64,000 bases of DNA from Thermus parvatiensis. Its GTDB lineage: Bacteria; Deinococcota; Deinococci; Deinococcales; Thermaceae. Below the pieces are notes generated by a model that did no database searches, was not told where the DNA came from, and was given only the letters and a program-made list of their open reading frames with translations. The position numbers and the translations under genes were made by a program. Each line of letters starts with the position of its first letter. The stretch's first letter is position 1. Location of the stretch: NCBI RefSeq assembly GCF_001535545.1, contig NZ_CP014141.1, forward strand, positions 1,178,001 to 1,242,000, written 5' to 3'. Positions 16,818 through 26,128 of the stretch are shown one piece after another.

Positions 16818-17450
16818 TTACCCCGGGCGCACGTCCACCACCCGCTCCCCGGCGGCCTCGAGCCTCTTGGGGACCCCCTCCACGTCCTCCCCCACCACCC
16901 GCATCACCAGGCGCTGGTAGCCGGGGAGGTGGGCCGCGGTGGCGATGGAGACGATGTTGGCCGGGGGGACCGCCTGGGCCATCTGGGCCAGGGCCCCGGG
17001 GACGTCGGGGATGTCCACGGTGATGCGGAGGCCCCCAAGCCTCAGGCCCAGCACCTCAATGAAGGCCCGCAGCACATCGGTCACGGTGATGATCCCCACC
17101 AGCCTCTCCCCTTCCATCACGGGAAGGCCGCCGATCTTCCGCTCCTCCATGAGGAGGGCGGCCTTCTCCAGGGGTTCATCGGCCCCCACGGTGATCACCG
17201 GCTTGGCCATCACCTCCTGCACCGTGAGCTTGGAGAGGAGGTAGTTCATCTCCCACACCGAGAGGGTGGTGGCCTTGGAGGGCATGGCGTCCTTGAGGTC
17301 CTTGTCGGTCACGAGGCCCACGAGCCTTTCCCCCTCCATCACGGGAAGGCGCCGGAAGCCCTTCTCCTTGAGGAGGCGAATGGCCTCCAGGACGGGGGTG
17401 TCCGGGGCCACCACCACGGGGTCCTTGGTCATCCAGTCCCTGACCAGCAT
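16818..17450 (-). CDS. CBS-pair plus ACT domain protein (AcuB-like)
   Basis: The 210 residues comprise two CBS domains ([21 protein letters not shown] and [20 protein letters not shown], each closing with [17 protein letters not shown] or [17 protein letters not shown]) followed by an ACT domain ([20 protein letters not shown]). This is the AcuB arrangement. CBS pairs bind adenine nucleotides and ACT domains bind amino acids, so the protein is probably a metabolite sensor in the cytoplasm. AcuB was named for acetoin use, but the function of most relatives is unknown. The ribosome site AGGAGGTGG precedes the ATG. Confidence 0.8.
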   Translation of the reverse strand: MLVRDWMTKDPVVVAPDTPVLEAIRLLKEKGFRRLPVMEGERLVGLVTDKDLKDAMPSKATTLSVWEMNYLLSKLTVQEVMAKPVITVGADEPLEKAALLMEERKIGGLPVMEGERLVGIITVTDVLRAFIEVLGLRLGGLRITVDIPDVPGALAQMAQAVPPANIVSIATAAHLPGYQRLVMRVVGEDVEGVPKRLEAAGERVVDVRPG

Positions 17451-17490
17451 CCTGCCACCTCCTATGGGGCAAGTCTACGCCCGAAATCCA

Positions 17491-17522
17491 GAGAAAAATG
17501 TCCCGCCCCCGTGGGGGCGGGA
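17491..17522 (-). terminator. Terminator after the outer-membrane protein gene
   Basis: TCCCGCCCCC (17501-17510) and GGGGGCGGGA (17513-17522) form a 10-base-pair stem. On the minus strand it is followed by CATTTTTCTC, a U-rich tract, 18 bases after the stop of the gene at 17540-17985. Confidence 0.8.
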
Positions 17523-17539
17523 AGGCACGCCTTCTTCCT

Positions 17540-17985
17540 TCAGCGCAGGTTCACGCCGAGGACGACCCGGCTGAACCCGCCCCCACTGAAGGGGTAGTAG
17601 TACTCCCCGTCCAGGAAAACGCCCGTGCGGGGGTCAAAGAGGACCTCCGCCCCCAAGGAGAGGTGCACCCCCACGGAGCTTGCGCCCGCGATCCTGGCCC
17701 CAAGGCCCCCGCCGAAGTAGGGCCTAATCCCCCTCAGGTCCCGGTCCAGCTGGCCGAGGTCGGGCTTGAAGAGGACCTCTCCCCCCAACAGGAAGCTGGG
17801 CCCCGAGGGGAAGAGGTCGCCGAAGGCCCGGAAGGCCAGGCTCCGCTCCAGGGGGGCCTCGATGGCAAGGCCGATCCCCGCCCCCCCAGGGGAAGGACGA
17901 GCCGGAAGCCCACCGCCCGCTGCCCCAAGGCCGTGGAGAAAAGAAGCGCCCCCAAAAGCGCCACAAGCCCAAACGCCTTACGCAT
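17540..17985 (-). CDS. Small outer-membrane beta-barrel protein (frameshifted by one lost G)
   Basis: The N-terminus from the ATG at 17985 is a signal peptide (MRKAFGLVALLGALLFSTAL). After the run of seven C on the plus strand (17881-17887) the frame shifts; adding one base gives alternating strands ending GEYYYPFSGGGFSRVVLGVN followed by Leu-Arg, a barrel-type C-terminus, for about 149 residues. Motifs such as FGDLFPSGPSFLLGGEVLFK and RPYFGGGLGARIAG resemble small OmpA/OprF-like or porin-family barrels of 8 strands. Function is unknown. A GGAGG site precedes the start. Confidence 0.65.
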
Positions 17986-18082
17986 ACCCAACCTCCGAGG
18001 CCAAGCCTAACGGGTTTGGCCTAAGCCCGCCATAGACCTTTCTCTCACAAGCCCTTCACCCAAAGAGGCTAAGCTTGGCGGC

Positions 18083-18574
18083 ATGAAGAGGTTACCCTTG
18101 ATCGGTGCCCTCCTCGCCCTCGGCGCCCTCCTTACCCCGATGCTGGCCCAGAACAAGACGGTGGCGAGCCGCGTGGGCTTCGTGGACGCGGACGCCCTGG
18201 TCCAGGCCCACCCTGACTACAAGAAGGTCCAGGAGGTCCAGTCCCAGGCCCGCAAAGAGCTCGCCCCCCTGGAGGAGAAGCTCAAGCCCCTGGACGAGAA
18301 GGTGCGCTCGGGCCAGGCCACGGCCAAGGAGCGCCAGGACTACGAGGCCTTGGCCAAGACCTACCAGGCCACCCTCAAGAAGTGGCAGGACCGGCAGAAC
18401 CAGGTGCTCAAGCCCATCCTCGAGGACGTGGACAAGGCCATCGCCAAAGTGGCCAAGGCCCAGGGCTTCTCCGTGGTGATGAGCCGCCAGGTGGCGGCCC
18501 AGTCGGGGCTCGTGGTCTACGCCGACGAGGACACGGACCTGACCCAGGCGGTGATCAAGGAGCTCAAGCGCTAG
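18083..18574 (+). CDS. Skp/OmpH-family periplasmic chaperone
   Basis: The 163-residue protein has a signal peptide ([18 protein letters not shown]), then [20 protein letters not shown], a long charged coiled-coil (residues 50-125, [19 protein letters not shown] and on) and a C-terminal strand pair ([21 protein letters not shown]). This is the Skp/OmpH design, a trimer that holds unfolded outer-membrane proteins in the periplasm. Nearby genes for two barrel proteins fit that job. Confidence 0.85.
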   Translation: MKRLPLIGALLALGALLTPMLAQNKTVASRVGFVDADALVQAHPDYKKVQEVQSQARKELAPLEEKLKPLDEKVRSGQATAKERQDYEALAKTYQATLKKWQDRQNQVLKPILEDVDKAIAKVAKAQGFSVVMSRQVAAQSGLVVYADEDTDLTQAVIKELKR

Positions 18575-18588
18575 CGGCCCAAGGCCCA

Positions 18589-18613
18589 ATAGGGGGGCGG
18601 ACCGCCCCCCTAT
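18589..18613 (+). terminator. Inverted repeat ending inside the ftsK -10 box
   Basis: ATAGGGGGGCGG (18589-18600) and CCGCCCCCCTAT (18602-18613) are perfect 12-base arms around one base. It follows the skp stop by 14 bases and is a likely terminator stem. Its last three bases are the TAT of TATAAT, the -10 box of the next gene, so terminator and promoter interlock. Confidence 0.6.
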
Positions 18614-18616
18614 AAT
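18611..18616 (+). promoter_or_regulatory. Perfect TATAAT 7 nt before the ftsK ATG
   Basis: TATAAT at 18611-18616 precedes the ATG at 18624 by 7 bases. The transcript would start at the initiation codon, so ftsK is probably leaderless. No good -35 is visible because the region is occupied by the inverted repeat. Confidence 0.6.
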
Positions 18617-18623
18617 GCCTCTG

Positions 18624-21212
18624 ATGGCCAAGCGAGGCGCGGCCAAGCGCAACAAGCCCAACCGGAGCGGGGAGACCCGGGCCCTCCTTCTCGGCGCCTT
18701 CGCCCTCTTCCTGGCCTCGGGCTTCCTCCCGGGGACGGGAGCCGTGGGGGATTTCTTGCGGGAGGCCTTCTATGGGGCCTTGGGGCTTCCCGCCTACCTC
18801 ACCCCCTTGGGCCTCCTCGCCCTGGCCTACCTCGTCTACCGGGGCCGCCCCCTCAAGGGGTTCCTCCGCCACCTCCTCTTCGCCTACCTGGTGGCCTTTG
18901 CCCTCCTTCCCCTCTTAGGGGAGGCGCTGGGAGGACGCCTAGGGGCCAGGATGCGGGCCGGGCTGGAGGCCTGGCTCGGCTGGCCCGGCCTCGCCTTGCC
19001 CCTCCTCGCCGCCCTCGCCCTGGTGGACCTCTGGCGGGGAAGGCCCCCTTGGGACCTCCTCCGCCGGGGGCTCGTCCTCGGGGTGGGGCTCGTGCGCCGG
19101 GCCCGGCTGGGCCTCCGTCGCCTCGCCCTCAGGCGGCGGCTCGGCCTCCTCGCCCGCCTCTACCCGGAACACACCGCCCTGAAGGCCCTCGCGCAAAGCC
19201 TCGCCCCCGAGGAGCTTCCCAAGGTGGAGGAGGCCCTCCGGGCCTTCGTGCGGGAACGGGTGGAGGAGTACGCCAGGAGGATGCGGGAAGACCAAAGGCC
19301 CCTGGAGCCCCGCGTCCAAGCCCTCCTCCAGGCCCTGAAGGCCCCCGTGCCCGGGGAAGGCCCCTTGCGGGACGCCCTGGAGGAGCGCCGGGCAGCCCTT
19401 CTCCTCGAGGCCTCGGCCCTCGCCGCCCGGATCGCGGCCCTCTCCACCCTCCCCGCCCTCTCCCCCACCCTTTCCGGCCTCCTCCGCGCCCGGAGGCTAA
19501 GGGAGGAGCGGCGCGCCCGCTGGGAGGAGGTGGCGGGGCTTCTTGAGGACCTGGAAGCCCGCTTTGACGAGCTCTCCCGCTGGCTCGCCTTCCTCGAGGC
19601 CAACCCCGAAAGGCAGCAGGAAGGGCTCCGGGCCCTCCTCACCCAAAGCCCCCCGCCCGCGCCTCCCCCAGCCCCAAAGCCCAAGCCCGAGGCCTTTGAC
19701 CTGGACCTCGTCTTCCCCGAGCCGGAAAGGCCCGCCCCTCCGCCTGCCCCCTCCCCGCCCCCTGCGCCTGCCCCCGGCCGCCTCGCCCTCCCCACCCCCG
19801 ACCTCCTGGACCCCCCCGAGCCCAAGGAGCGGAGCCGGGGCCTGGAGGAGGACGCCGAGCGGCTCAAGCGCACCATCGCCGAGACCCTCCGGCACTTCGG
19901 CGTCCAGGCGGAGGTGGTGGGCCACGCCCGGGGGCCCAGCGTCACCCGGTACGAGATCCTCCCCGCCCCGGGGGAGAAGATCAGCCGCATCCAGAGCCTG
20001 CAGAACGACCTGGCCCGGGCCCTGGCGGTGGGGGCGGTGCGGATCGAGGCCCCCATCCCCGGAAAGAACACCGTGGGCCTCGAGGTGCCCAACCCCAAGC
20101 GGGAGCTCGTCCGTCTCTCCGAGGCCGTCCTCTCCCCCGCTTTCCAAAACGCCAAAGCCCTCCTCCCCCTGGTCCTGGGGAAGAGCATCGAAGGGGAGAT
20201 CTGGGTGAAGGACCTCGCCAGAATGCCCCACCTCCTCATCGCCGGCTCCACGGGAAGCGGGAAAAGCGTGGCCATCAACGTCCTCCTCCACAGCCTCCTC
20301 TTCAAACACCTGCCCACGACCTTGCGCCTCCTCCTCATTGACCCCAAGATGGTGGAGCTCACCCCCTACGAGGGGATCCCTCACCTCATCCGCCCCGTGG
20401 TGACGAGCCCCGAGGAGGCCGCAGGGGTCCTGCAGGGGGCGGTGGCCCACATGGAACGGCGCTACCGGATGATGAGCCAGGTGGGGGCCCGGAACCTGGA
20501 GCAGTACAACGCCAAGGTGGGGCCCGAGGAAGCCCTGCCCTACCTGGTCATCGTGGTGGACGAGCTCGCCGACCTGATGATGACCGCCCCCAAGGAGGTG
20601 GAGGCGGCCATCCTACGCCTGGCCCAGATGGCCCGGGCCACGGGGATGCACCTCATCCTGGCCACCCAGCGCCCCAGCGTGGACATCCTTACCTCTCTCA
20701 TCAAGGTGAACATCCCCGCCCGCCTGGCCTTTGCCGTCTCCAGCGGGTTTGACTCCCGCACCATCCTGGACGCCCAGGGGGCGGAAAGGCTCATCGGCCA
20801 GGGGGACGCCCTCTTCCACCAGCCGGGCCTGCCCAAGCCCGTGCGCCTCCAGGTGCCCTACGTCTCCGAGGAGGAGGTGGCCCGGGTGGCGGGCTTCCTC
20901 CGGGGCCAAAGCTACGAGGACCGCTTCGCCGAGGCCTACGGGGCCGACTTTGAACCCCCGAAGGCCCTGGAAGGGGGAGGCCCGGGGGAGGTGGACTTCT
21001 CCGACCCCCTCTTGAAGAAGGCGGCGGAGATCGTGGTGGAGGAGGGGTATGGCTCGGTGAGCCGCCTGCAGCGCAGGCTTTCCATCGGCCACGCCCGCGC
21101 GGGGAAGCTCATGGACGCCCTCGAGGCCATGGGCATCGTGGGCCCGCCTCGAGGCTCCAAACCCCGGGAGGTCCTCGTCACCAAGGACCAGCTCAAGGAC
21201 TTCTTCGGCTAG
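18624..21212 (+). CDS. ftsK: DNA translocase FtsK/SpoIIIE
   Basis: The 862-residue protein has about four membrane segments in the first 150 residues, a charged and proline-rich linker (to about residue 400), the FtsK ATPase with Walker A ([12 protein letters not shown], near residue 540) and Walker B ([13 protein letters not shown]), and a C-terminal winged-helix gamma domain ([36 protein letters not shown]). It pumps chromosomal DNA through the closing septum and is guided by polarised DNA motifs read by the gamma domain. I chose the ATG at 18624 (MAKRG) over the one at 18615 because TATAAT lies 7 nt before it. Confidence 0.93.
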   Translation: MAKRGAAKRNKPNRSGETRALLLGAFALFLASGFLPGTGAVGDFLREAFYGALGLPAYLTPLGLLALAYLVYRGRPLKGFLRHLLFAYLVAFALLPLLGEALGGRLGARMRAGLEAWLGWPGLALPLLAALALVDLWRGRPPWDLLRRGLVLGVGLVRRARLGLRRLALRRRLGLLARLYPEHTALKALAQSLAPEELPKVEEALRAFVRERVEEYARRMREDQRPLEPRVQALLQALKAPVPGEGPLRDALEERRAALLLEASALAARIAALSTLPALSPTLSGLLRARRLREERRARWEEVAGLLEDLEARFDELSRWLAFLEANPERQQEGLRALLTQSPPPAPPPAPKPKPEAFDLDLVFPEPERPAPPPAPSPPPAPAPGRLALPTPDLLDPPEPKERSRGLEEDAERLKRTIAETLRHFGVQAEVVGHARGPSVTRYEILPAPGEKISRIQSLQNDLARALAVGAVRIEAPIPGKNTVGLEVPNPKRELVRLSEAVLSPAFQNAKALLPLVLGKSIEGEIWVKDLARMPHLLIAGSTGSGKSVAINVLLHSLLFKHLPTTLRLLLIDPKMVELTPYEGIPHLIRPVVTSPEEAAGVLQGAVAHMERRYRMMSQVGARNLEQYNAKVGPEEALPYLVIVVDELADLMMTAPKEVEAAILRLAQMARATGMHLILATQRPSVDILTSLIKVNIPARLAFAVSSGFDSRTILDAQGAERLIGQGDALFHQPGLPKPVRLQVPYVSEEEVARVAGFLRGQSYEDRFAEAYGADFEPPKALEGGGPGEVDFSDPLLKKAAEIVVEEGYGSVSRLQRRLSIGHARAGKLMDALEAMGIVGPPRGSKPREVLVTKDQLKDFFG

Positions 21213-21215
21213 GGG

Positions 21216-21244
21216 TTGCCCCCGGGGGGGAGGGGGGCTATGAT
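21216..21244 (+). promoter_or_regulatory. Promoter of the speD-like/speE operon
   Basis: TTGCCC (21216-21221) and TATGAT (21239-21244) are 17 bases apart, the spacer being almost all G. The GTG start at 21253 follows the -10 by 8 bases, which implies a leaderless mRNA. Confidence 0.6.
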
Positions 21245-21252
21245 AGGCCCTT

Positions 21253-22640
<1,388 letters not shown>

Positions 22641-22644
22641 GCCC

Positions 22645-23280
22645 ATGCCGCGCGCTATAGTTCTCGTAGTGGTGGCCCTGGCCCTCCTGGGCCTCGGCTG
22701 GATCCTCTGGGGGCCCAAGGGCAAGGCGGGGCTGGACCCTGCGGAAGGGGCCCGCTTCGCCCTGGGGCGGGAGGACGCCCCCGTCGTGGTCGTGGACTTC
22801 TCCAACTACCTCTGCCCCCACTGCCAAAACCACGCCCTAAACGTCCTCCCCCGGCTCAAGGCGGAGTACATCGACACGGGGAAAGTGCGCTACCTCTTCC
22901 GCGACTTCCCCTTCCCCGGGCAGGCGAACGTGATCCGGGCAAGCGAAGCTGCGGCCTGCGCCGCCGAGCAGGGACGCTACTACGACTACCACCAGGCCCT
23001 CTTCCGGACCGCCAGCGCCTGGGGGAACCTCACCGGGGAGGCCTTGGACCGGTACCTCGTGGACCTGGCGGGCCAGATCGGCCTGGAGGAAGGGGCCTTT
23101 GCGGCCTGCCTCGCCTCGGGCCGGCACCGGGAGGAGGTCCTCGCCGACCAGAAGCTCGCCACCGACCTCGGCCTCACCGGCACCCCCACCTTCTTCATCA
23201 ACGGGGAGAAGCACACGGGCTTCCTCCCCTACGAGGAGTGGAAGCGGCTTCTGGACGAGGCCCTGGCCAAGGCAGAGTAG
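22645..23280 (+). CDS. DsbA-like thiol oxidoreductase, membrane-anchored
   Basis: The 211-residue protein has one N-terminal anchor (AIVLVVVALALLGLGWILW) and a DsbA-type thioredoxin domain with NYLCPHCQNHAL (CPHC), a helical insertion (EQGRYYDYHQALF) and the cis-Pro site TGTPTFFING. It should oxidise or reduce disulfides in the cell envelope. Its -10 box TAGAGT is formed by the last codons of speE and stands 6 nt before the ATG, so it is probably transcribed separately and without a leader. Confidence 0.85.
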   Translation: MPRAIVLVVVALALLGLGWILWGPKGKAGLDPAEGARFALGREDAPVVVVDFSNYLCPHCQNHALNVLPRLKAEYIDTGKVRYLFRDFPFPGQANVIRASEAAACAAEQGRYYDYHQALFRTASAWGNLTGEALDRYLVDLAGQIGLEEGAFAACLASGRHREEVLADQKLATDLGLTGTPTFFINGEKHTGFLPYEEWKRLLDEALAKAE

Positions 23281-23326
23281 CCTCTCAAAGAGGCCCAAGG
23301 CGAAGGGGTCTACTACCCATAAAAGC

Positions 23327-24880
23327 ATGGAAGCGCTCTGGGTCGCCGCCGCCTTCGCCTTGGGCCTCCTGGCGAACCATCTCACCCTCCCTCCCCTCGT
23401 GGGCTATCTGGTTGCCGGGTTCCTCCTCGCGGGGGCCGGCATCCGGGAAACGACCTTCCTCCACCAGATCGCCGAGATCGGGGTCCTCCTCCTCCTCTTC
23501 AGCGTGGGGCTGAAGCTCCGCCTGAAGGACCTCCTGGACCCCAGGGTGCTTCTCTCCGGGGGCCTCCACCTCAGCCTTTTCGCCGCTCTCGCCTTCCTCT
23601 ACACGAAAAACCTCCCCCTAGCCATCGCCCTCGGCTTCTCCAGCACGGTCCTGGTGGCCAAGGTCCTGGAGGACAAGAAGGAGCTCACCTCCTACCACGG
23701 GAGGATCGCCCTCGGGATCCTGGTCTTCCAGGACCTGGTGGCCGTGGGCCTCCTCACCCTCTACGGGGGCGAGGGGGTGAGCCCCTGGGCCGCCCTCGTC
23801 CTCCTCTTCCCCCTCCTCCGCCAGGGGGTGGCCTGGCTTCTGGAGAAAAGCGGCCATGAAGAGCTCCTCGTCCTCTTCGGCCTGGGCATGGCCCTGGGAA
23901 GCGGCGAGCTTTTCCAGCATGTGGGGCTTTCCCCCGAGCTCGGCGCCCTCCTCACCGGGGCCCTCCTCTCGGGCCACGCCAAGAGCGCCGAGCTCACCAA
24001 GGGGCTCTGGTCGCTCAAGGAGGCCTTCCTCGTGGCCTTCTTCCTGGACATCGGCCTGAGGGAGGGGCTTCAGGGCCTGGACCTGGGCCTCGCCGCGGGC
24101 CTTACCCTCCTCTTCCTCCTCAAGGCCCCGCTCTTTTTCCTCGTCCTCCTTCTCGTAGGCTACCGGGCCCGCACCGCCTTCGTGGCGGGGATGTACCTGA
24201 GCAACCACTCCGAGTTCGCCCTCATCGTGGGGGTGGCCCTGGGAAAGGCGGGCCTCCTCCCCCTGGGCCTCGGCACCCTGGCCCTCCTGGTGGCCCTCTC
24301 CATGGCCCTCTCCGCCCCCCTCGCCCGCGCAAGCCACACCCTCTACAAGCGCCTGGAACCCTTCCTCCTCCGCCTGGAGCGCCCGGGGCGCCACCCGGAC
24401 CAGGAACCGGAAAGGCTGGACAGGGCCACGGCCTTGGTGGTGGGGATGGGGCGCACGGGGGGAGCGGTCTACCGGGTGCTGGAGGCCAGGGGGGAAAGGC
24501 CCTTCGGCCTGGACGCCGACCCCGAGAAGGTGGAGCGCCACCGGGCCAAGGGCAGGCGGGTGCTCTACGGGGACGCGGAGGACCCGGAGCTTTGGGAGCG
24601 CTTAGACCTCTCGGGGCTTAAGGCGGTGGTCCTCGCCCTGCCGGACCTGGAGGCCAAGGCCCTCGCCGCCCGCTGGCTCAAGGAGCGGGGCTTCCAGGGG
24701 CTTGTGGCCGCCACCAGCTACTTCCCCGAGGAGGACCCCGTGCTGGCCCAGGAAGGGGCCCACCTCATCTTCCATCCGTTCCAAGAAGCGGGGGAAAGGC
24801 TTGGGGAGCGGGTCCTGGAGAGCCTCGCTATAATGGGTAAGGTGAACTATGGCCGGTCACAGCAAATGGGCTCAGATTAA
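23327..24880 (+). CDS. CPA2-family monovalent cation/proton antiporter with TrkA-N domain (KefB-like)
   Basis: From the ATG at 23327 the protein is 517 residues. Residues 1-370 are a 12-13 helix Na+/H+ exchanger domain (LVGYLVAGFLLAGAGIR, EIGVLLLLFSVGLKLRL, GILVFQDLVAVGLL). Residues 390-510 are a Rossmann TrkA-N domain with VVGMGRTGGAVYRVLEARG and GDAEDPELWERLDL, which binds NAD(H) and gates transport. It belongs with K+ efflux/proton exchange in pH or electrophile stress. An in-frame upstream extension reads through the dsbA-like gene and is not coding. Its last 32 bases overlap the YebC gene and contain that gene's TATAAT. Confidence 0.85.
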   Translation: MEALWVAAAFALGLLANHLTLPPLVGYLVAGFLLAGAGIRETTFLHQIAEIGVLLLLFSVGLKLRLKDLLDPRVLLSGGLHLSLFAALAFLYTKNLPLAIALGFSSTVLVAKVLEDKKELTSYHGRIALGILVFQDLVAVGLLTLYGGEGVSPWAALVLLFPLLRQGVAWLLEKSGHEELLVLFGLGMALGSGELFQHVGLSPELGALLTGALLSGHAKSAELTKGLWSLKEAFLVAFFLDIGLREGLQGLDLGLAAGLTLLFLLKAPLFFLVLLLVGYRARTAFVAGMYLSNHSEFALIVGVALGKAGLLPLGLGTLALLVALSMALSAPLARASHTLYKRLEPFLLRLERPGRHPDQEPERLDRATALVVGMGRTGGAVYRVLEARGERPFGLDADPEKVERHRAKGRRVLYGDAEDPELWERLDLSGLKAVVLALPDLEAKALAARWLKERGFQGLVAATSYFPEEDPVLAQEGAHLIFHPFQEAGERLGERVLESLAIMGKVNYGRSQQMGSD

Positions 24881-25583
24881 GCGCAAGAAGGCCGCGAACG
24901 ACCTGAAGCGCGGCAAGCTCATCTCCAAGCACCTGCGGGCCATCCAGGCGGCGGCCCGCGCCGGGGGAAGCCCTTACCCCGAGGCCAACGTCCAGCTGAG
25001 AAACGCCATTGAGGCCGCCCGGGCCGACGACGTGCCCATGGAGAACATTGAACGCCTCCTGCAGAAGCTCCAGGGGGGCGGGGAAGGCGCCGAGCAGTAC
25101 GAGGAGATCGTCTACGAGGGCTACGCCCCGGGAGGGGTGGCGGTGCTGGTCTACGCCCTCACGGACAACCGCAACCGCACCGCGGGCGAGGTGCGCCACG
25201 TCTTCGGCAAGTACGGGGGCTCCTTGGGCACCACGGGGAGCGTGGCCTGGCAGTTTGAGCGCAAGGGGGTCCTGGTCTGCGAGAACAGCGAAGCGGCCCA
25301 GGAGGCGGCCATTGAGCTCGGCGCCCTGGACCTGGAGGAGGAAGGGGAAAACCTCACCGTCTACACCGAGCCCACGGAGGCCTACCGGATCGCCGAGGCC
25401 CTGAAGGTCAAGGGGGTGCGGGTGGAGGCGGTGGAGGTGGTGCAGCACCCCCAGAACACCGTCGCCCTCCCCCCGGAGGAAGCCCAGAAGGTGATGCGGC
25501 TCGTGGAGGCCCTGGAAGACCTGGACGACGTCCAGCACGTCTACACCAACCTGGACCCCGAGAGCCTCCAGGTAGAGGCTTAA
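24849..25583 (+). CDS. YebC/PmpR-family protein
   Basis: The 244-residue protein is a full YebC: MAGHSKWAQIKRKKAANDLKRGKLISKH at the N-terminus, then ARAGGSPYPEANVQLRNAIEAARADDVPMENIERLLQK, YEGYAPGGVAVLVYALTDNRNRT and the FGKYGGSLGTTGSV loop. YebC proteins were described as transcription regulators; more recent work links some to relief of ribosome stalling at proline runs, so the role here is open. A TATAAT box sits about 14 nt before the ATG inside the antiporter gene, and an AAGGTGAA site precedes the start. Confidence 0.92.
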   Translation: MAGHSKWAQIKRKKAANDLKRGKLISKHLRAIQAAARAGGSPYPEANVQLRNAIEAARADDVPMENIERLLQKLQGGGEGAEQYEEIVYEGYAPGGVAVLVYALTDNRNRTAGEVRHVFGKYGGSLGTTGSVAWQFERKGVLVCENSEAAQEAAIELGALDLEEEGENLTVYTEPTEAYRIAEALKVKGVRVEAVEVVQHPQNTVALPPEEAQKVMRLVEALEDLDDVQHVYTNLDPESLQVEA

Positions 25584-25721
25584 GCCCCCCTGCCCGGGCT
25601 CCGCAACACGGAACCCTGGCTAAGCTTTTTGCCGGGGCCCCCATGCGGGCAGAAGTCGGCATGGGGTGGTCCAAGACCCCCGAGGCCCCCGCACGGGGGC
25701 TTCGGTGTGGAAAGCAAAACC

Positions 25722-25758
25722 GCCCCTTTTGCGCATAGCCGCAAAAGGGGCTTTTCTT
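25722..25758 (+). terminator. Strong rho-independent terminator
   Basis: GCCCCTTTTGCG (25722-25733) pairs with CGCAAAAGGGGC (25740-25751) around a 6-base loop, then TTTTCTT follows. It is the textbook form and should end transcripts from yebC. The run of A before the stem means it may also work on the opposite strand. Confidence 0.88.
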
Positions 25759-25794
25759 GACCGCCTCCCTCACCCTGCCCTAAGCTTCCCCTAA

Positions 25795-25856
25795 CCGCGA
25801 GGAAGGGGCGCCTCACCTAGGGAAAGACCCTAAGGCGTTTCCTCGCGGGGGAGGAG
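25795..25856 (+). promoter_or_regulatory. Structured leader enclosing the ribosome-site region of the symporter operon
   Basis: CCGCGAGGAA (25795-25804) pairs perfectly with TTCCTCGCGG (25839-25848). Inside it CGCC (25809-25812) pairs with GGCG (25834-25837), and inside that TAGGG (25818-25822) pairs with CCCTA (25828-25832). The outer stem ends at the first bases of the GGGGGAGGAG ribosome site (25847-25856). Opening or closing of this stem could therefore alter translation of the DUF4212 gene. No known riboswitch class is recognised. Confidence 0.5.
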
Positions 25857-25859
25857 CTT

Positions 25860-26117
25860 ATGGACCGGGAGCACCTGGAAGCGTATTGGGCCAAGAACCT
25901 AAGCCTTATCCGGAACCTCCTCGTGGTCTGGGCGGTGGTGGCCTACGTGCTGGGCATCCTCCTCGCCCCCGCCCTGAACGGCATCCGCCTCTTCGGCGGG
26001 CCACCCTTGGGCTTCTGGATCGCCCAGCAGGGGAGCATCTACGTCTTCGTCATCCTCATCTTCTACTACGCCAGCCGCATGGCGGCCCTGGACCGGAAGT
26101 ACGGCTTTGAGGACTAG
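25860..26117 (+). CDS. DUF4212 symporter small subunit
   Basis: The 85-residue protein has two membrane helices (NLLVVWAVVAYVLGILLA and IYVFVILIFYYASRMAAL) and the ending DRKYGFED, as in DUF4212 proteins that always precede VC_2705-type sodium/solute symporters. It is thought to be the small subunit of the carrier. It is 11 bases upstream of the symporter gene with a GAGGAG site. Confidence 0.9.
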   Translation: MDREHLEAYWAKNLSLIRNLLVVWAVVAYVLGILLAPALNGIRLFGGPPLGFWIAQQGSIYVFVILIFYYASRMAALDRKYGFED

Positions 26118-26128
26118 GAGGAACGCCC

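Larger units (their letters stand above)
25584..25859 (+). other. Intergenic region with four stem-loops
   Basis: Between yebC and the DUF4212 gene there are 276 bases without a convincing gene. They hold a hairpin with arms CCCCATGC/GCATGGGG (25639-25646, 25659-25666), a GCCCCC/GGGGGC hairpin (25685-25700), a strong terminator (25722-25758) and a three-tier stem just before the next gene (25795-25848). The order suggests termination after yebC followed by a structured 5' leader. Confidence 0.6.

Noticed and set aside
23099..23326. Extended start of the antiporter gene inside the DsbA-like gene
   Set aside because: The extra residues are a Ser/Pro/Arg-rich shadow of the upstream gene; the membrane domain begins at the ATG at 23327.
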